Shown here: in pieces, positions 17,307 through 27,100 of the stretch
How positions within the stretch are numbered: position 1 is the first letter of the stretch
How the letters are laid out: each line of letters starts with the position of its first letter
Assembly: GCF_001653565.1 (NCBI RefSeq)
Contig: NZ_LYPB01000089.1
Span: 100,851 to 164,850, forward strand
Source: Paenibacillus oryzisoli
Lineage (GTDB): Bacteria; Bacillota; Bacilli; Paenibacillales; NBRC-103111
Direction of reading: 5' to 3'
DNA length: 64,000 nt
Notes under the pieces: generated by a model
Told to the model about the DNA's origin: nothing
Database searches by the model: none
Seen by the model: only the letters and a program-made list of their open reading frames with translations
Position numbers and translations under genes: made by a program

Positions 17307-17582
17307 TTATATGATCTTTTTAAGTTTAGCTTCTTGTTCAATCGAACGCGCTGAGAGGAGCTCAATAATCCTGTGTTGTTGCTCTTGTACATTTTCCAAC
17401 CGCTTCACGATTTCATTCGTTTCTAGTACAGCTTGTTTGATTTGAGACTGTTCTAATTCTAGTCTGTCTAGTCTTGTATCAATGCCATCTAATCGAGAAT
17501 CAATACCATCAAACCTTACAAGTACTGGTGATAATTCTGCCTTAAGTATAGCGGTAAGTGCGTCTTTCAATTCGTTTTCCAA
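17307..17582 (-). CDS. Small coiled-coil protein of unknown function
   Basis: A 91-residue protein that I do not recognise. It contains tandem heptads (FDGIDSRLDGIDTRLDRLE, about residues 24-42) and further coiled-coil sequence to the end, with no signal peptide or membrane segment. It has its own terminator and stands alone between the NAGPA-domain gene and metK. Short proteins with the same RLD/GID heptad pattern are common hypothetical proteins in Bacillales. An oligomeric scaffold role would be a guess. Confidence 0.7.
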   Translation of the reverse strand: MENELKDALTAILKAELSPVLVRFDGIDSRLDGIDTRLDRLELEQSQIKQAVLETNEIVKRLENVQEQQHRIIELLSARSIEQEAKLKKII

Positions 17583-17750
17583 TACATCGCTCTCCCTTCT
17601 TTTAATAAAACAGAACTTATCTAATATTCATCATAACATAATTCCCTATGAATTAGCATCAGATGACATATACATATAATACCACTATTATTAACAAAAG
17701 AATACATAATTATTTACTTTAGCAAATTAATTTCTTGGCGAAATCCAAAA

Positions 17751-17776
17751 CAAAAAGCCGCCCATGAAGGACGGCC
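17751..17776 (-). terminator. Terminator of metK
   Basis: A 7-bp GC-rich stem GCCGTCC/GGGCGGC (one G-U pair) with a 5-base loop is followed by TTTTTGTTTT on the minus strand, 9 bases past the metK stop. Confidence 0.9.
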
Positions 17777-17784
17777 TCTCTATA

Positions 17785-18999
17785 TTAATGCTTAAGCTCT
17801 AACGCTTGCGCTTTCAATGATTCTGCTTTATCTGTACGCTCCCAAGGAACATCTAGATCATTACGGCCGAAGTGACCATAAGCCGCTGTTTGACGGTAGA
17901 TCGGACGACGAAGATCAAGCTCTTTAATGATACCCGCTGGGCGAAGGTCAAAGTTATTGTGGATCAGCTCAACAAGCTTCTCTTCACTTACTTTAGCCGT
18001 ACCGAATGTATCTACAGCAATAGATACAGGACGAGCAACACCAATCGCATAAGCCAATTGAACTTCACATTTCTCTGCAAGACCAGCTGCTACGATATTC
18101 TTCGCAACATAACGCGCCGCGTATGCGCCAGAACGGTCAACTTTTGTCGGATCTTTACCGGAGAATGCACCGCCGCCATGACGAGCATAACCACCGTACG
18201 TATCAACGATAATTTTACGACCTGTAAGACCTGCATCCCCTTGAGGTCCGCCGATAACGAAACGGCCAGTTGGGTTGATGAAGTAGTTCGTCTTCTCATC
18301 CAACAAGTGTGCTGGAACGATTGGAAGAATAACATGTTCTTTAATGTCTTTTTGGATTTGCTCCAAAGTTGTGTTTTCATCATGCTGTGTGGATACAACG
18401 ATTGCATCTACACGAACAGGTTTATCATCGATGTATTCAACCGTTACTTGAGTTTTACCATCTGGACGTAGGTATGGAAGAGTGCCGTTCTTACGAACTT
18501 CAGTCAAACGACGAGCCAATTGGTGAGAAATTGAGATCGGAAGAGGCATAAGCTCAGGCGTCTCATTTACTGCGAAACCGAACATCAAACCTTGGTCACC
18601 AGCACCAATTGCTTCGATTTCTTCATCAGACATGTTACCTTCTCTTGCTTCAAGAGCTCTATCTACACCTTGTGCAATATCAGGAGATTGCTCGTTCAAC
18701 GAAACAAGAACCGCACACGTTTGGGAGTCGAAACCATACTTCGCGCGTGTATAACCAATTTCTTTAATTGTTTGTCTTGCGATAGCTTGAATATCTACAT
18801 ATTCAGACTTCGACGTGATTTCACCAATTACCAAAACCAAACCAGTTGCTACAGATACCTCACATGCTACACGAGCATTCGGATCATTAGCTAGAAATGC
18901 ATCCAAAACCGAGTCAGAAATTTGGTCACAAATTTTATCTGGATGACCTTCTGTTACGGATTCGGATGTAAATAAACGACGTCCACGAACTTGAGCCAT
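17785..18999 (-). CDS. metK: S-adenosylmethionine synthetase
   Basis: A 404-residue MetK that makes SAM from methionine and ATP in the cytoplasm. Signature sequences are GHPDKICDQISD near the start, GAGDQGLMFGFA near residue 120 and GGGAFSGKDPTKVDRS near 265. The length is as expected (about 400). I start at ATG 18999 with AGGAGG 9 bases upstream; the ATG at 19008 has no usable spacing. The gene is monocistronic, with its own promoter candidate and terminator. The leader is about 260 bases and carries a structured element, but I find none of the conserved S-box blocks. Confidence 0.97.
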   Translation of the reverse strand: MAQVRGRRLFTSESVTEGHPDKICDQISDSVLDAFLANDPNARVACEVSVATGLVLVIGEITSKSEYVDIQAIARQTIKEIGYTRAKYGFDSQTCAVLVSLNEQSPDIAQGVDRALEAREGNMSDEEIEAIGAGDQGLMFGFAVNETPELMPLPISISHQLARRLTEVRKNGTLPYLRPDGKTQVTVEYIDDKPVRVDAIVVSTQHDENTTLEQIQKDIKEHVILPIVPAHLLDEKTNYFINPTGRFVIGGPQGDAGLTGRKIIVDTYGGYARHGGGAFSGKDPTKVDRSGAYAARYVAKNIVAAGLAEKCEVQLAYAIGVARPVSIAVDTFGTAKVSEEKLVELIHNNFDLRPAGIIKELDLRRPIYRQTAAYGHFGRNDLDVPWERTDKAESLKAQALELKH

Positions 19000-19063
19000 A
19001 TTATTCATCCTCCTACATTACAATTAGTATGTTTGAAAAGCTTCTACTCGATGCCTCTATGAT

Positions 19064-19155
19064 AAAAAAAGTGGGCCCGGCTTTAGCGGTAGCTTTTCTC
19101 GCCAAACGGAATCCCTCTTTTGCGCTCATGCGCTGACAAGATCTCTGAATTCCGC
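19064..19155 (-). promoter_or_regulatory. Structured leader element upstream of metK, class not recognised
   Basis: In the metK mRNA an outer helix GCGGAAT/ATTCCGT (19149-19155 with 19106-19112) encloses a GCGC-ATGA-GCGC hairpin (19122-19133). A second small domain (GGC...AGC-TACC-GCT...GCC, 19079-19103) and a run of seven U follow. The block is much more GC-rich than the rest of the leader. The S-box signatures (GGAGGGA, GGCAACC) are absent, so this is not a standard SAM-I riboswitch as far as I can see. Confidence 0.4.
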
Positions 19156-19437
19156 TCTGGTACAAATGGATAACACATAAATAAAGACATTACATGAATA
19201 AAGACAACATTAAAATGAACCTTCCCCTATTGGAAAAGGTTAAATTGAATATTGACCTTCAATTAACCATCCTACTTTATTTGTCGTGTAATGTCAATTT
19301 ATAATTTTAAATCTTAGCAATTTTCTTATTAAGTTTACTTTAAGGTACGCTTCACTTTTTTTTCACAGCTATTGTCTATAATACTTTTTATATGAAACTA
19401 CAGCATTCGATAACATTCGCAATCTCTTAAATTTGAA
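19156..19437. other. Gene-free stretch between metK leader and SASP terminator
   Basis: AT-rich sequence with no supported coding frame. It holds the metK promoter candidate and a 10-bp hairpin AACCTTTTCC/GGGGAAGGTT (19218-19241) within the predicted metK leader. I see nothing else identifiable. Confidence 0.6.
19269..19297 (-). promoter_or_regulatory. Candidate sigma-A promoter of metK
   Basis: An exact TTGACA and a TAGGAT are separated by 17 bases on the minus strand. Initiation here would give a leader of about 260 bases containing the structured element. Confidence 0.5.
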
Positions 19438-19468
19438 GAAAGAGGTCAGCCTATAGCCGACCTCTTTC
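19438..19468 (-). terminator. Terminator of the SASP gene
   Basis: A 13-bp stem GAAAGAGGTCGGC/GCTGACCTCTTTC with a TATAG loop lies 30 bases past the SASP stop codon. The T tract is interrupted but present. Confidence 0.85.
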
Positions 19469-19497
19469 TCATTACAATAATTAGGAAATAATAATAA

Positions 19498-19764
19498 CTA
19501 CAAAGTAAATAAAGTTTCTTCTGCTCTTTGAATCAGACGCTGAGTCATGCGGCCACCAACGGCCCCGTTATCTCTAGACGTGATATGCCCCCAGTAGTCT
19601 TTTTTCGTAGGAGCTGAAGGGATAGAACCAAGCTCACCAGCAAATTCAGTATCCGCATGAGCTGACATAGAATAACTTACTGGAAGACCTAACTCAGCAG
19701 CAATCTCGTATTTTAAGATATCTAACGCCTTTTTCGATTCTGGAACCACTTTACTTCTAGCCAT
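19498..19764 (-). CDS. Alpha/beta-type small acid-soluble spore protein
   Basis: An 88-residue spore DNA-binding protein that coats and protects forespore DNA. It shows the two family blocks: ALDILKYEIAAELGLPV in the N-terminal half with a GPR-cleavage-like acidic site downstream (DTEFAGELG), and DYWGHITSRDNGAVGGRMTQ in the C-terminal half. The start is ATG 19764 with GGAGG 9 bases upstream. A CATACTA box (19842-19848, minus strand) matches the sigma-G -10 consensus, but I found no convincing -35 at the right distance. The sequence between the two blocks (AHADTEFAGELGSIPSAPTK) is longer than in B. subtilis SspA/B. Confidence 0.9.
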   Translation of the reverse strand: MARSKVVPESKKALDILKYEIAAELGLPVSYSMSAHADTEFAGELGSIPSAPTKKDYWGHITSRDNGAVGGRMTQRLIQRAEETLFTL

Positions 19765-19913
19765 AACCAAACGCCTCCCTAAGAGTTTTAGTTCAGATCA
19801 TGTACTCAATAAGCAGCTACCCGATCTATGGGGTACGCTAATAGTATGGCTAGAATCGGCATGCTGAAACGAATAAGAAGTTGTCATTTTGGGTAAAATT
19901 ATGGAGTAAACAT

Positions 19914-20444
19914 TTATTGCGAAACTTTACTTCCATCCGCATTTAAAATTAAATATGAACCACGTACCATGACATAAATGGACGTGTCATTTTTTGGCGA
20001 AGGCTTGATACCGCGGCCCTCTGTCGGGAAAATCAAAAGATGATTCAGCGCGACTTCCGTCCCCGCTGGCAGATCTTTACCTCCCGTGACATCCGGGATG
20101 CCGTTCTCATCGTTGCTCACGGCTAATAATTTGCCGCTGCGCACGATAAATTCCGAGCCAGCTCCAGCATACAACGTTTGTCCATTTGCCAATTGGACAA
20201 CCTTCATATTCGCCGCTGCCGTAGGGGTAGTGCTCGTGCCTCCGTTGCTCCCGCCAGCATTCGCTGCGATCGCGGAGGCAACAATCTCCTTCACCTTTGC
20301 TTCGCTTAAGGTGTGCAGTTCGAAGTAGCTTTGGGTAATCACCGGGTCGGTTGTCCCTGGAGATGGGGCTTCGGCCTGGGTACCCTGACTTAAAGTGAGT
20401 AAGATTACAATAGTACATATTAATTGTCTTATGAATGTTTTCAT
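19914..20444 (-). CDS. Small secreted protein of unknown function
   Basis: A 176-residue protein with a clear signal peptide (MKTFIRQLICTIVILLTLSQ, cleaved near residue 24). A short helix (LSEAKVKEIVASAIAANAG) leads into a Gly/Ser/Thr linker and a beta-rich C-terminal domain with GQTLYAGAGSEFIVRSGKLL and SIYVMVRGSYLIL. It contains no SLH domain, cysteine pair or catalytic motif that I recognise. It lies directly downstream of the first S-layer gene, separated by a terminator. A structural role at the cell surface is only suggested by export and position. Confidence 0.75.
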   Translation of the reverse strand: MKTFIRQLICTIVILLTLSQGTQAEAPSPGTTDPVITQSYFELHTLSEAKVKEIVASAIAANAGGSNGGTSTTPTAAANMKVVQLANGQTLYAGAGSEFIVRSGKLLAVSNDENGIPDVTGGKDLPAGTEVALNHLLIFPTEGRGIKPSPKNDTSIYVMVRGSYLILNADGSKVSQ

Positions 20445-20469
20445 TGGAGTTCACCTCATCATTTAAAAA

Positions 20470-20490
20470 GAAAAAGACCCCTAAGGGTCT
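20470..20490 (-). terminator. Terminator of S-layer gene A
   Basis: The stem AGACCC/GGGTCT with a TTAG loop is followed by TTTTTCTTTTT on the minus strand, 25 bases past the S-layer stop. Confidence 0.85.
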
Positions 20491-20515
20491 CAATCTTTTT
20501 TATAAAATTTAAATA

Positions 20516-23500
20516 TTATTTCGATACTAGCATTGTTAGGGATTTACCGTTAGGTGCAATTGCTGTAATTAAGAATTCTGTTACTGTAGTAGGAACAGTA
20601 ATAATTTGACCTGTTTTGGAGTCAATTTCTACTGATCCAGTACCTTGAAGTGTTTGTACAGTGTACTGAACACCAAGTACTGCGAAGTATTGAGCGATTG
20701 GATCAACGCTGTTTGCTGCATCCGTTTTGTACTCGATACCGTAGTTGTCAACAACTTTCAAGTTATTGAAGTACTTGTAAGCATAGTCATTTCCTGCAGC
20801 ATAAGTTGCTGTGCTGTTGTCTGCAGTCAGTGTTTCAACTGCAATTGTATCAGCTTTTACAGTAATTTCTTGAGTCAAGTTAAGTGTTTGACCTTTATTA
20901 GTGTAAACAACTGCGGATACAGTAGCTGTACCTGCTTTGTTACCAAGAACATATCCATCTTCTACTCCACCAGTAGTGTATGTGTCAACAGCTAATACAT
21001 TCGGATCAGAGCTGGAGATACCACGAACATAGTTTAGAGGAAGCTTAACTGTGTTTCCTGCGGAATCCTTAGCAACAACACCAAGCTTTTTGTCAAAACG
21101 GCTGTTTCCAGCAACAAGTCCGTCGGCTGCTTGGCCAGGGTTAGTTCCAACAACTGCTGCATTGCTTGCAAATTTATCTTTTGCTGCAAATAGGCTACCA
21201 ACAGTATTAAGTGAGTATGTCAAAGCAGTGTCTGGTTTGATAGACTCAAGTGAACGAGTGATAGCGGAAGAGTAATCTGAGAAGTTGGACGTTCCGTTTG
21301 GAGCCTTCTCGATTGTCGCCTTAACTGTTACCTTACCTTCAGCTGTGTTAGTCAACAAGTTAAAGCCTTTGTTGAAGTATACCAATTGATCAGGTCCGAA
21401 AACATAAGTTGTTTCATTTGTACCAGTCGATGTTGGAGTAGGAAGCGCTGCATCATCGCTTGTATCAGTATTAGTTAAATTTTGAGCACCTTTCAAAGTA
21501 ACACTTGTCGTACCAGTAGCAGTTACAACTACTTTAACTTGATATTTAGAAGTTTGGCCATTTGCACTTGCGATATTAGCTGCAATATTTTTAACATCTT
21601 TACCGTATTGATCTTTAAGTTGATATACAACTTCACTATCCGCACCAAGAATTGCTTTCGCAGTAGGTTCAGTTTTCACTGAAATGCTTTCAGGAACACG
21701 AGCATCGCTAACTGCAATACTAGTTTGTACGAATGTGTTAGTTTGTGATTGATTGATTGTTCCAGAAACGTAAACTTTACCACCAACAGTGTTTGTAGCA
21801 GTATAAGTCAGTTTCACTTTACCTTTGTCAGAACCTGTTTCAACAATTGCAGCAGTAGCATTGCTAGCACTGATGTTAAAACGAGCCTTTTGGTCAACAA
21901 TATCTTGAGCACTTAACTTATTGCCATTAGCATCAGTAGCAATTAAAGGAACAATTGAAGTTGCATCACCAGCAGCAATTACTACTGCACCAGCATCAAA
22001 CTCAAATTTAGTAGCTAGGTTAGCAGCACCTACACTAATTGTTGCAGTAGCTGAAGAAGAGCCACCATAAATGTTAACAGTGTAGTCAGCTGATTTGTCA
22101 AGTTTCTCTGTCAATTGAACTTTAATACGAGCATTATCGTTATCATCGAAGAAGTCTGTGTAGTCGTTATTTGTGCGTACTACAGCCAATTTTTGCTCAT
22201 AAGGTGTAATTACAGGGTTGATCGTTGTTGCAGAAATTTCTGCTACAAGAGGTGTCGCATTGTTGCTATCATGGTCCTGTGGTTGCAATTGGCTTTTTAC
22301 AATTGAATTGCCGTATTGGTCAATTAGACTCAATGCGATTGAAGCAGTTTCATCTTTAGCAGAAAGCTTAGTACCGTTGTTAGGGTACGTTACTTTACCA
22401 GCTTCAATTTTGCTCAAGATCGGCACTGTACCTACTTTGAAGTTTTTGGAAACTGTTACATTGCTATTGTTCAAGTAAACTGTTACTGGAATAATACCAT
22501 TACCTTGTGTCACACCAGCAGTACCAGAAACATTAGCTGTGATAACTAGATTGCCATCAGCATCTTTTTTGAAGCTAGTTGGAGTTTGACCGGATACAAG
22601 AGCTGTAAAGCTAGAAGTACCAAGAGAAACAGCCTCATCATATTGGTTTGTTGCTTTAAGTTTAATTGTAGCAACTTTGCTATAAGCAACAGTGTCGCCA
22701 GCGTTTAGGAAGTCGATTTTATTAACAGTCTCGTCAGTAGCTTTGAAAGTTGCAGTTGTTTTATCAACAGCATCCGCAGCTAGACCTGACAAAGTTACCG
22801 TGTAATCACCTTCACCGATTCTTGTATCAGTAGTTAGTGTTACGGATTTTTTGTCTTCAGACCAAACTGGAGCAGTAGTTGAAGTGCCAACAGCTAGTGT
22901 CCCTTTAGTCAAAGCCAATTTCGCAACAGCAGTATCAACTGCTTTGCTGAATGTTACTTTCACTTTGTATACGCCTACTGCTTTAGCTTCAGTTAGGGAT
23001 ACTTTACCAATGCTTGCGATAGCTGCATCAGCTGTGAATGCACCAACTACTAGGTCAGCACGAGTTGCGAATTTGGAACCGTCAGTACCTTCTGCAAGCA
23101 ACTTTTTGTCAACTGCTTGTTTGATTGCATCGGCATACCAAGGAGTACCTGTTGTATCTGGTTTGACTCCAAGACCTTTGATCAATGCAGTTGCGAACTC
23201 ACCAAGAGTTACGTTAGCAGATGGGTCAAAGGAAGTGTTGGATTTACCATCAATCAAGCCAGCTTTTTTAGCTGCTTCGATGAAAGGAATTGCCCAACCA
23301 TTAGCTGTATCATCAGCTTTAACATCAGCAAAGCTTGATTCTTTTACAGTAGTGTCAACCGTAACACCAGTTACTAAAGCAAGAACTTTAGCAAATTGTG
23401 CACGAGTCATGTTTTCTTTGATACCAAAGGAATCATCAGCTGTACCTTCGAAGTATTTTTTAGCAAGCATAGCGTCAATTTTCGCAAGCGTAGCTGCATC

Positions 23501-23653
23501 CAAATCTGCAAGGTCCTTGAAATCTTTGGAAGTCTTAACAGCTGCTGTAGTAGTAGCCGTTGGAGTTGTTGTTGTTTCAGCAGCCATTGCTACGGAAGCG
23601 AACATGGAGAATGCTAGTGTTGCTGTTGCGATTACTTTTAAACTTTTTTTCAT
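20516..23653 (-). CDS. S-layer protein A with N-terminal SLH domains
   Basis: A 1045-residue exported surface protein. The signal peptide covers residues 1-24 (MKKSLKVIATATLAFSMFAS, cleaved near AMA). Three SLH domains follow at about 44-97, 107-163 and 170-208, the third degenerate (FATRADLVVGAF). The rest is a series of beta-rich Ig-like repeats (for example DTVAYSKVATIKLKATNQYD). SLH domains bind the pyruvylated secondary wall polymer. The protein is a diverged paralogue of the two genes upstream, with several near-identical segments. I start at 23653 (GGAGGAG about 12 bases upstream); an in-frame ATG at 23734 also has a strong ribosome site. Confidence 0.93.
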   Translation of the reverse strand: MKKSLKVIATATLAFSMFASVAMAAETTTTPTATTTAAVKTSKDFKDLADLDAATLAKIDAMLAKKYFEGTADDSFGIKENMTRAQFAKVLALVTGVTVDTTVKESSFADVKADDTANGWAIPFIEAAKKAGLIDGKSNTSFDPSANVTLGEFATALIKGLGVKPDTTGTPWYADAIKQAVDKKLLAEGTDGSKFATRADLVVGAFTADAAIASIGKVSLTEAKAVGVYKVKVTFSKAVDTAVAKLALTKGTLAVGTSTTAPVWSEDKKSVTLTTDTRIGEGDYTVTLSGLAADAVDKTTATFKATDETVNKIDFLNAGDTVAYSKVATIKLKATNQYDEAVSLGTSSFTALVSGQTPTSFKKDADGNLVITANVSGTAGVTQGNGIIPVTVYLNNSNVTVSKNFKVGTVPILSKIEAGKVTYPNNGTKLSAKDETASIALSLIDQYGNSIVKSQLQPQDHDSNNATPLVAEISATTINPVITPYEQKLAVVRTNNDYTDFFDDNDNARIKVQLTEKLDKSADYTVNIYGGSSSATATISVGAANLATKFEFDAGAVVIAAGDATSIVPLIATDANGNKLSAQDIVDQKARFNISASNATAAIVETGSDKGKVKLTYTATNTVGGKVYVSGTINQSQTNTFVQTSIAVSDARVPESISVKTEPTAKAILGADSEVVYQLKDQYGKDVKNIAANIASANGQTSKYQVKVVVTATGTTSVTLKGAQNLTNTDTSDDAALPTPTSTGTNETTYVFGPDQLVYFNKGFNLLTNTAEGKVTVKATIEKAPNGTSNFSDYSSAITRSLESIKPDTALTYSLNTVGSLFAAKDKFASNAAVVGTNPGQAADGLVAGNSRFDKKLGVVAKDSAGNTVKLPLNYVRGISSSDPNVLAVDTYTTGGVEDGYVLGNKAGTATVSAVVYTNKGQTLNLTQEITVKADTIAVETLTADNSTATYAAGNDYAYKYFNNLKVVDNYGIEYKTDAANSVDPIAQYFAVLGVQYTVQTLQGTGSVEIDSKTGQIITVPTTVTEFLITAIAPNGKSLTMLVSK

Positions 23654-23788
23654 AACCTTTTTTTCTCCTCCTTGAATATCGTGAGTTTTATTTTTTATGT
23701 TGATATTTTCTTTATTCCAGCTCGATTTACTCATTTTATTGTTCACCCCCCCTCCAGAGTTAGAGCATAATATAACTAAGGTTCGCTT

Positions 23789-23805
23789 GCAGCATTCCAT
23801 GCTGC
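23789..23805 (-). promoter_or_regulatory. Hairpin in the S-layer gene A leader
   Basis: A 7-bp inverted repeat GCAGCAT/ATGCTGC with a 3-base loop lies in the transcribed leader, between the promoter and the ribosome sites. It could stabilise the mRNA or regulate translation; no family is recognised. Confidence 0.4.
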
Positions 23806-23858
23806 ATTTGAAACTAGTAAACTGCAATTAAATAAAATAGGAACCTAGACCAATTTAC

Positions 23859-23887
23859 ATTATACATTGATCAAACTAGATCGTAAA
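23859..23887 (-). promoter_or_regulatory. Sigma-A promoter of S-layer gene A
   Basis: TTTACG and an exact TATAAT are separated by 17 bases on the minus strand, about 200 bases upstream of the start codon. Long leaders are usual for S-layer genes. Confidence 0.6.
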
Positions 23888-24082
23888 GAAATATTTTCGT
23901 CGTTATAAACTTCTCAGAATGTTTCCTTTTGCCTTTATCTTTCTTGTTCAATGTATTAAACGCACTGTTTCGTAAAAAGTTGCGTTTCATGCAAAAAAGT
24001 TTTTTTCATACATAGCCACGACTTTAAAAGACCAAATCAACTACTAAATAGCACTTTAGTTGACTTAAATATTGAAGTAGAC

Positions 24083-24118
24083 AAAACAAACCCAGTACAA
24101 ATGTACTGGGTTTGTTTT
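24083..24118 (-). terminator. Terminator of S-layer gene B
   Basis: A long perfect inverted repeat (AAAACAAACCCAGTACA and its complement around a 2-base centre) lies 12 bases past the stop, with a T-rich 3' side. Confidence 0.92.
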
Positions 24119-24129
24119 GATTCTATCAA

Positions 24130-27100
24130 TTATGGTCTAGCAACTAATACTTGAACCGATTTACCGTTTGGCGAAACTGCTGTAATCAAAAACTCTTGTA
24201 CATCTGTACCAACCGCAGTAATCTCACCTGTTTTTGCGTCTAAATCAACATTACCAGTTCCGCTTACTACAGATACTGTGTAACGTAAACCTAGAACTGC
24301 ATCATACTTTGCAATGTCAGCATTTTTGTATTCAATTCCGTATTGGTCAGTTACCTTTAGTGTATCATCACCATCTGTGAAGTAAGTGTACGCATAACCA
24401 AGACCTGTATACGTCGCACTTGTTTCCCCAGCCACAAGCTTTTCTACTGCAATTGCATCGGCTTTTACAGTAACTTCTTGCGTCAAGTTAATTGTTTCAC
24501 CTTTGTTCGTGTATACTACTGCAGATACTGTAGCTGACCCTGCTTTGTTACCAAGTACATAAGCATCTGTTCCATCTCCGTCTACTGCAAGTACAGATGG
24601 GTCAGAGCTTGAAATACCACGTACATAGTTCGAAGGAAGAATAACTTTATTACCTGCTGAATCTTTCGCGATTACTGTTACTTTTTTGTCAAATTGGCTG
24701 TTACCCGCTGTTAACGCTTCTCCTGATGTAAAACCTGCTGTTAATTTATCTTGCGCTGCGAACAATGTTCCTACCGTGTCGATAGAGTACGTTAAAGCCG
24801 TGTCAGACTTAACTGCCTCAAAGGCACGTGTTACTGCTGACGAATAGTCTGAGTAGTTGCTAGTACCATTGGACGCTTTCTCAATAACTGCTTTAACAGT
24901 TACTTTACCTTCACTACCTGAAGTAGATGTTAAGTTAAATCCATTGCTGAAGTCATCAAATTGTGTATTGTCGTAGTAATATGTTGTTACATTGGCTGGC
25001 GCTCCTGTTACTACCGTTGGTGCGTGTGCAGTTTTCGGCGCCGCTGCTGTGCCAGTACCTTCTGTTGTTACTTCAACTTTAATACGGTAGTTAGATGTTT
25101 GACCATTTGCATTTGCGATGTTGGAATCAATATCGGAAATATCTTTACCATATTGGTCTTTCAACTGGAATTCTACGTCATCAGATGCACCCAAAATTGC
25201 TTTAGCTGCTGGCTCTTCTGAAACTGTAATACGTTCAGCGATACGAGCATCTTGTACTGGAATGCTTGTTTGTACAAATGTGTTGGATTGCGATTGGTTA
25301 ATTTGACCTGTTACGTACACTTTCGTTCCAACTACATTATTTGTTGTAAAGGTTAATTTCAACTTCCCTTTATCGGAACCTGTAGGTTGAATTGACCACG
25401 TACCATTTGTTACGCTGAAGTTCATGCGATCTTTGTTGTCTACAATATCTTGCGCACTAAGTTTGTTTCCATTTGCATCAGTTACATTTAAAGGTACATA
25501 CACGCTTGCATCATTTGCCGCTAGTGTGACAGCGGAAGTATCAAACTCAACTTTTGTAGGCAAGTTAGCCGCACTTACGCTTACTGTCGCTGTCGCAGAT
25601 GAAGAACCGCCATAGATATTTACTGTGTAATCAGCAGTTTTATCCACTTTTGCTATTAATTTCACTTGTACACGAGCATTGTCGTTCTCATCGAACAAGT
25701 CAGCTGTTGCAAAAGATGAACCCGCTTTGACGATTTCGAGATTTTGCTCGTACGGTGTAATGACTGGGTTGATATTACTTGCTGCGATTTCTCCAGATAC
25801 AAATTGCCCTTTAGTAATTGGGTTACCATATTGATCAAATAGATTTAATGCAATAGATGCCGTTTCATCTGCTGCTACTAATTTCGTTGCATCATTGGAG
25901 TATGTTACTGCACCCGTTTCAATTTTGCTTAGAATCGGCACTGTACCTACTTTAAAGTTTTTAGATACTGTTATATTGCTATTGTTCAAGTAAACTGTCA
26001 CAGGAACAATTCCGTTGCCTTGGCTAATACCAGACCCTGTAATATCAGCAGTGATTACTAAGTTACCTGCAGCGTCTTTTTTGAAGCTTGCTGGTGCTTG
26101 GCCAGATACCAACGCTGTAAAGCTTGAAGTTCCCATGGAAACAGCTTCGCCATATTGATTCTCAGCCTTTAGTTTAATTACTGCATTTTTACTATAAGCT
26201 ACAGTATCCCCAGCATTTACGAAATCAATTTTGCTAACTTGTTCATCCTTAGCGCTAAAAGTAGCAGTCGTTTTCTCTACAGTTGCTGCATCAAGGCCAG
26301 AAACAGTCGCTGTATATTCACCTTCACCAATTTTCGTGTCAGTTGTCAGTGTGGCAACTTTTTTATCTTCAGACCAAGTTGTCGTTGCAGATACAGCAAG
26401 TGTACCTTTTGTCAAAGATACTACAGCTTTAGTTGTATCAACTGGTTTATTAAACGTTACAGTCGCTTTATACACACCTGTTGCTTTTGCTTCTGTTACA
26501 GAAACTTTACCAGCTGGTACATATTGTTGTTTCGCTTCATATGCACCAGTTACAAGAAGATCACGAGTTGCATTTGTGATACCACCGAAAGTACCATCAG
26601 CATTGTTTGCTAGAACTTTCAATGCAAGTGCCTCAGCCACATAGCCTTGTGCCCAACCGGAAACTGTAGCGTCTGTTCCCGTCAAAGCTTTTGCTTCTGC
26701 GTCTTTATCAAGTACACGTACCAAGAAAGTAGCTAGTTGTTCTTTCGTTACTTTACCAGCTGGGTTGTATTGACCTTCAGCATAACCATCAGTTACATTA
26801 GCAGTTTTCAAAGCTTCGATGTAAGGAAGTGCATAACCATTCGCTGGGTCGGTTACACTAACATCAGTAAAGCTGGATGTTGTAAGATCTTTATTTACTT
26901 CAAGACCCATGATCAAAGCTGCTACTTTAGCGAATTGTGCACGGTTCATTTCGTCTTTCAGACCGAAAGTTGTATCGCTCACGCCGTCGAAGATGCCAGC
27001 AGCGATCATAGCATCAAATTTCGTTTGTGTTGCTGCGTCTAGGTCTTTCAAATCTGTGAAATCAGCAGATGTTTTACCGAAAGCGACAGCTGAGAACATG

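Larger units (their letters stand above)
23654..24082. other. Leader and upstream region of S-layer gene A
   Basis: The first 200 bases upstream of the gene are a long 5' leader with a hairpin and an in-frame alternative start at 23734. The remainder (about 23,890-24,082) is AT-rich, with no supported gene. Confidence 0.6.

Noticed and set aside
19009..19497. S-box (SAM-I) riboswitch before metK
   Set aside because: I looked for the conserved GGAGGGA, GGCCC-TGAA and GGCAACC blocks on the minus strand and found none, so the element is reported only as an unassigned structure.
19842..19848. Sigma-G promoter of the SASP gene as a separate feature
   Set aside because: CATACTA is an exact -10 match, but no acceptable -35 lies 17-18 bases upstream, so it is only mentioned under the gene.
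22851..23675. 274-codon plus-strand open frame inside S-layer gene A, and similar frames in genes B and C
   Set aside because: They are antisense to strongly supported SLH genes, have repetitive Val/Ser/Ala-rich translations, and are shadows of the biased coding strand.
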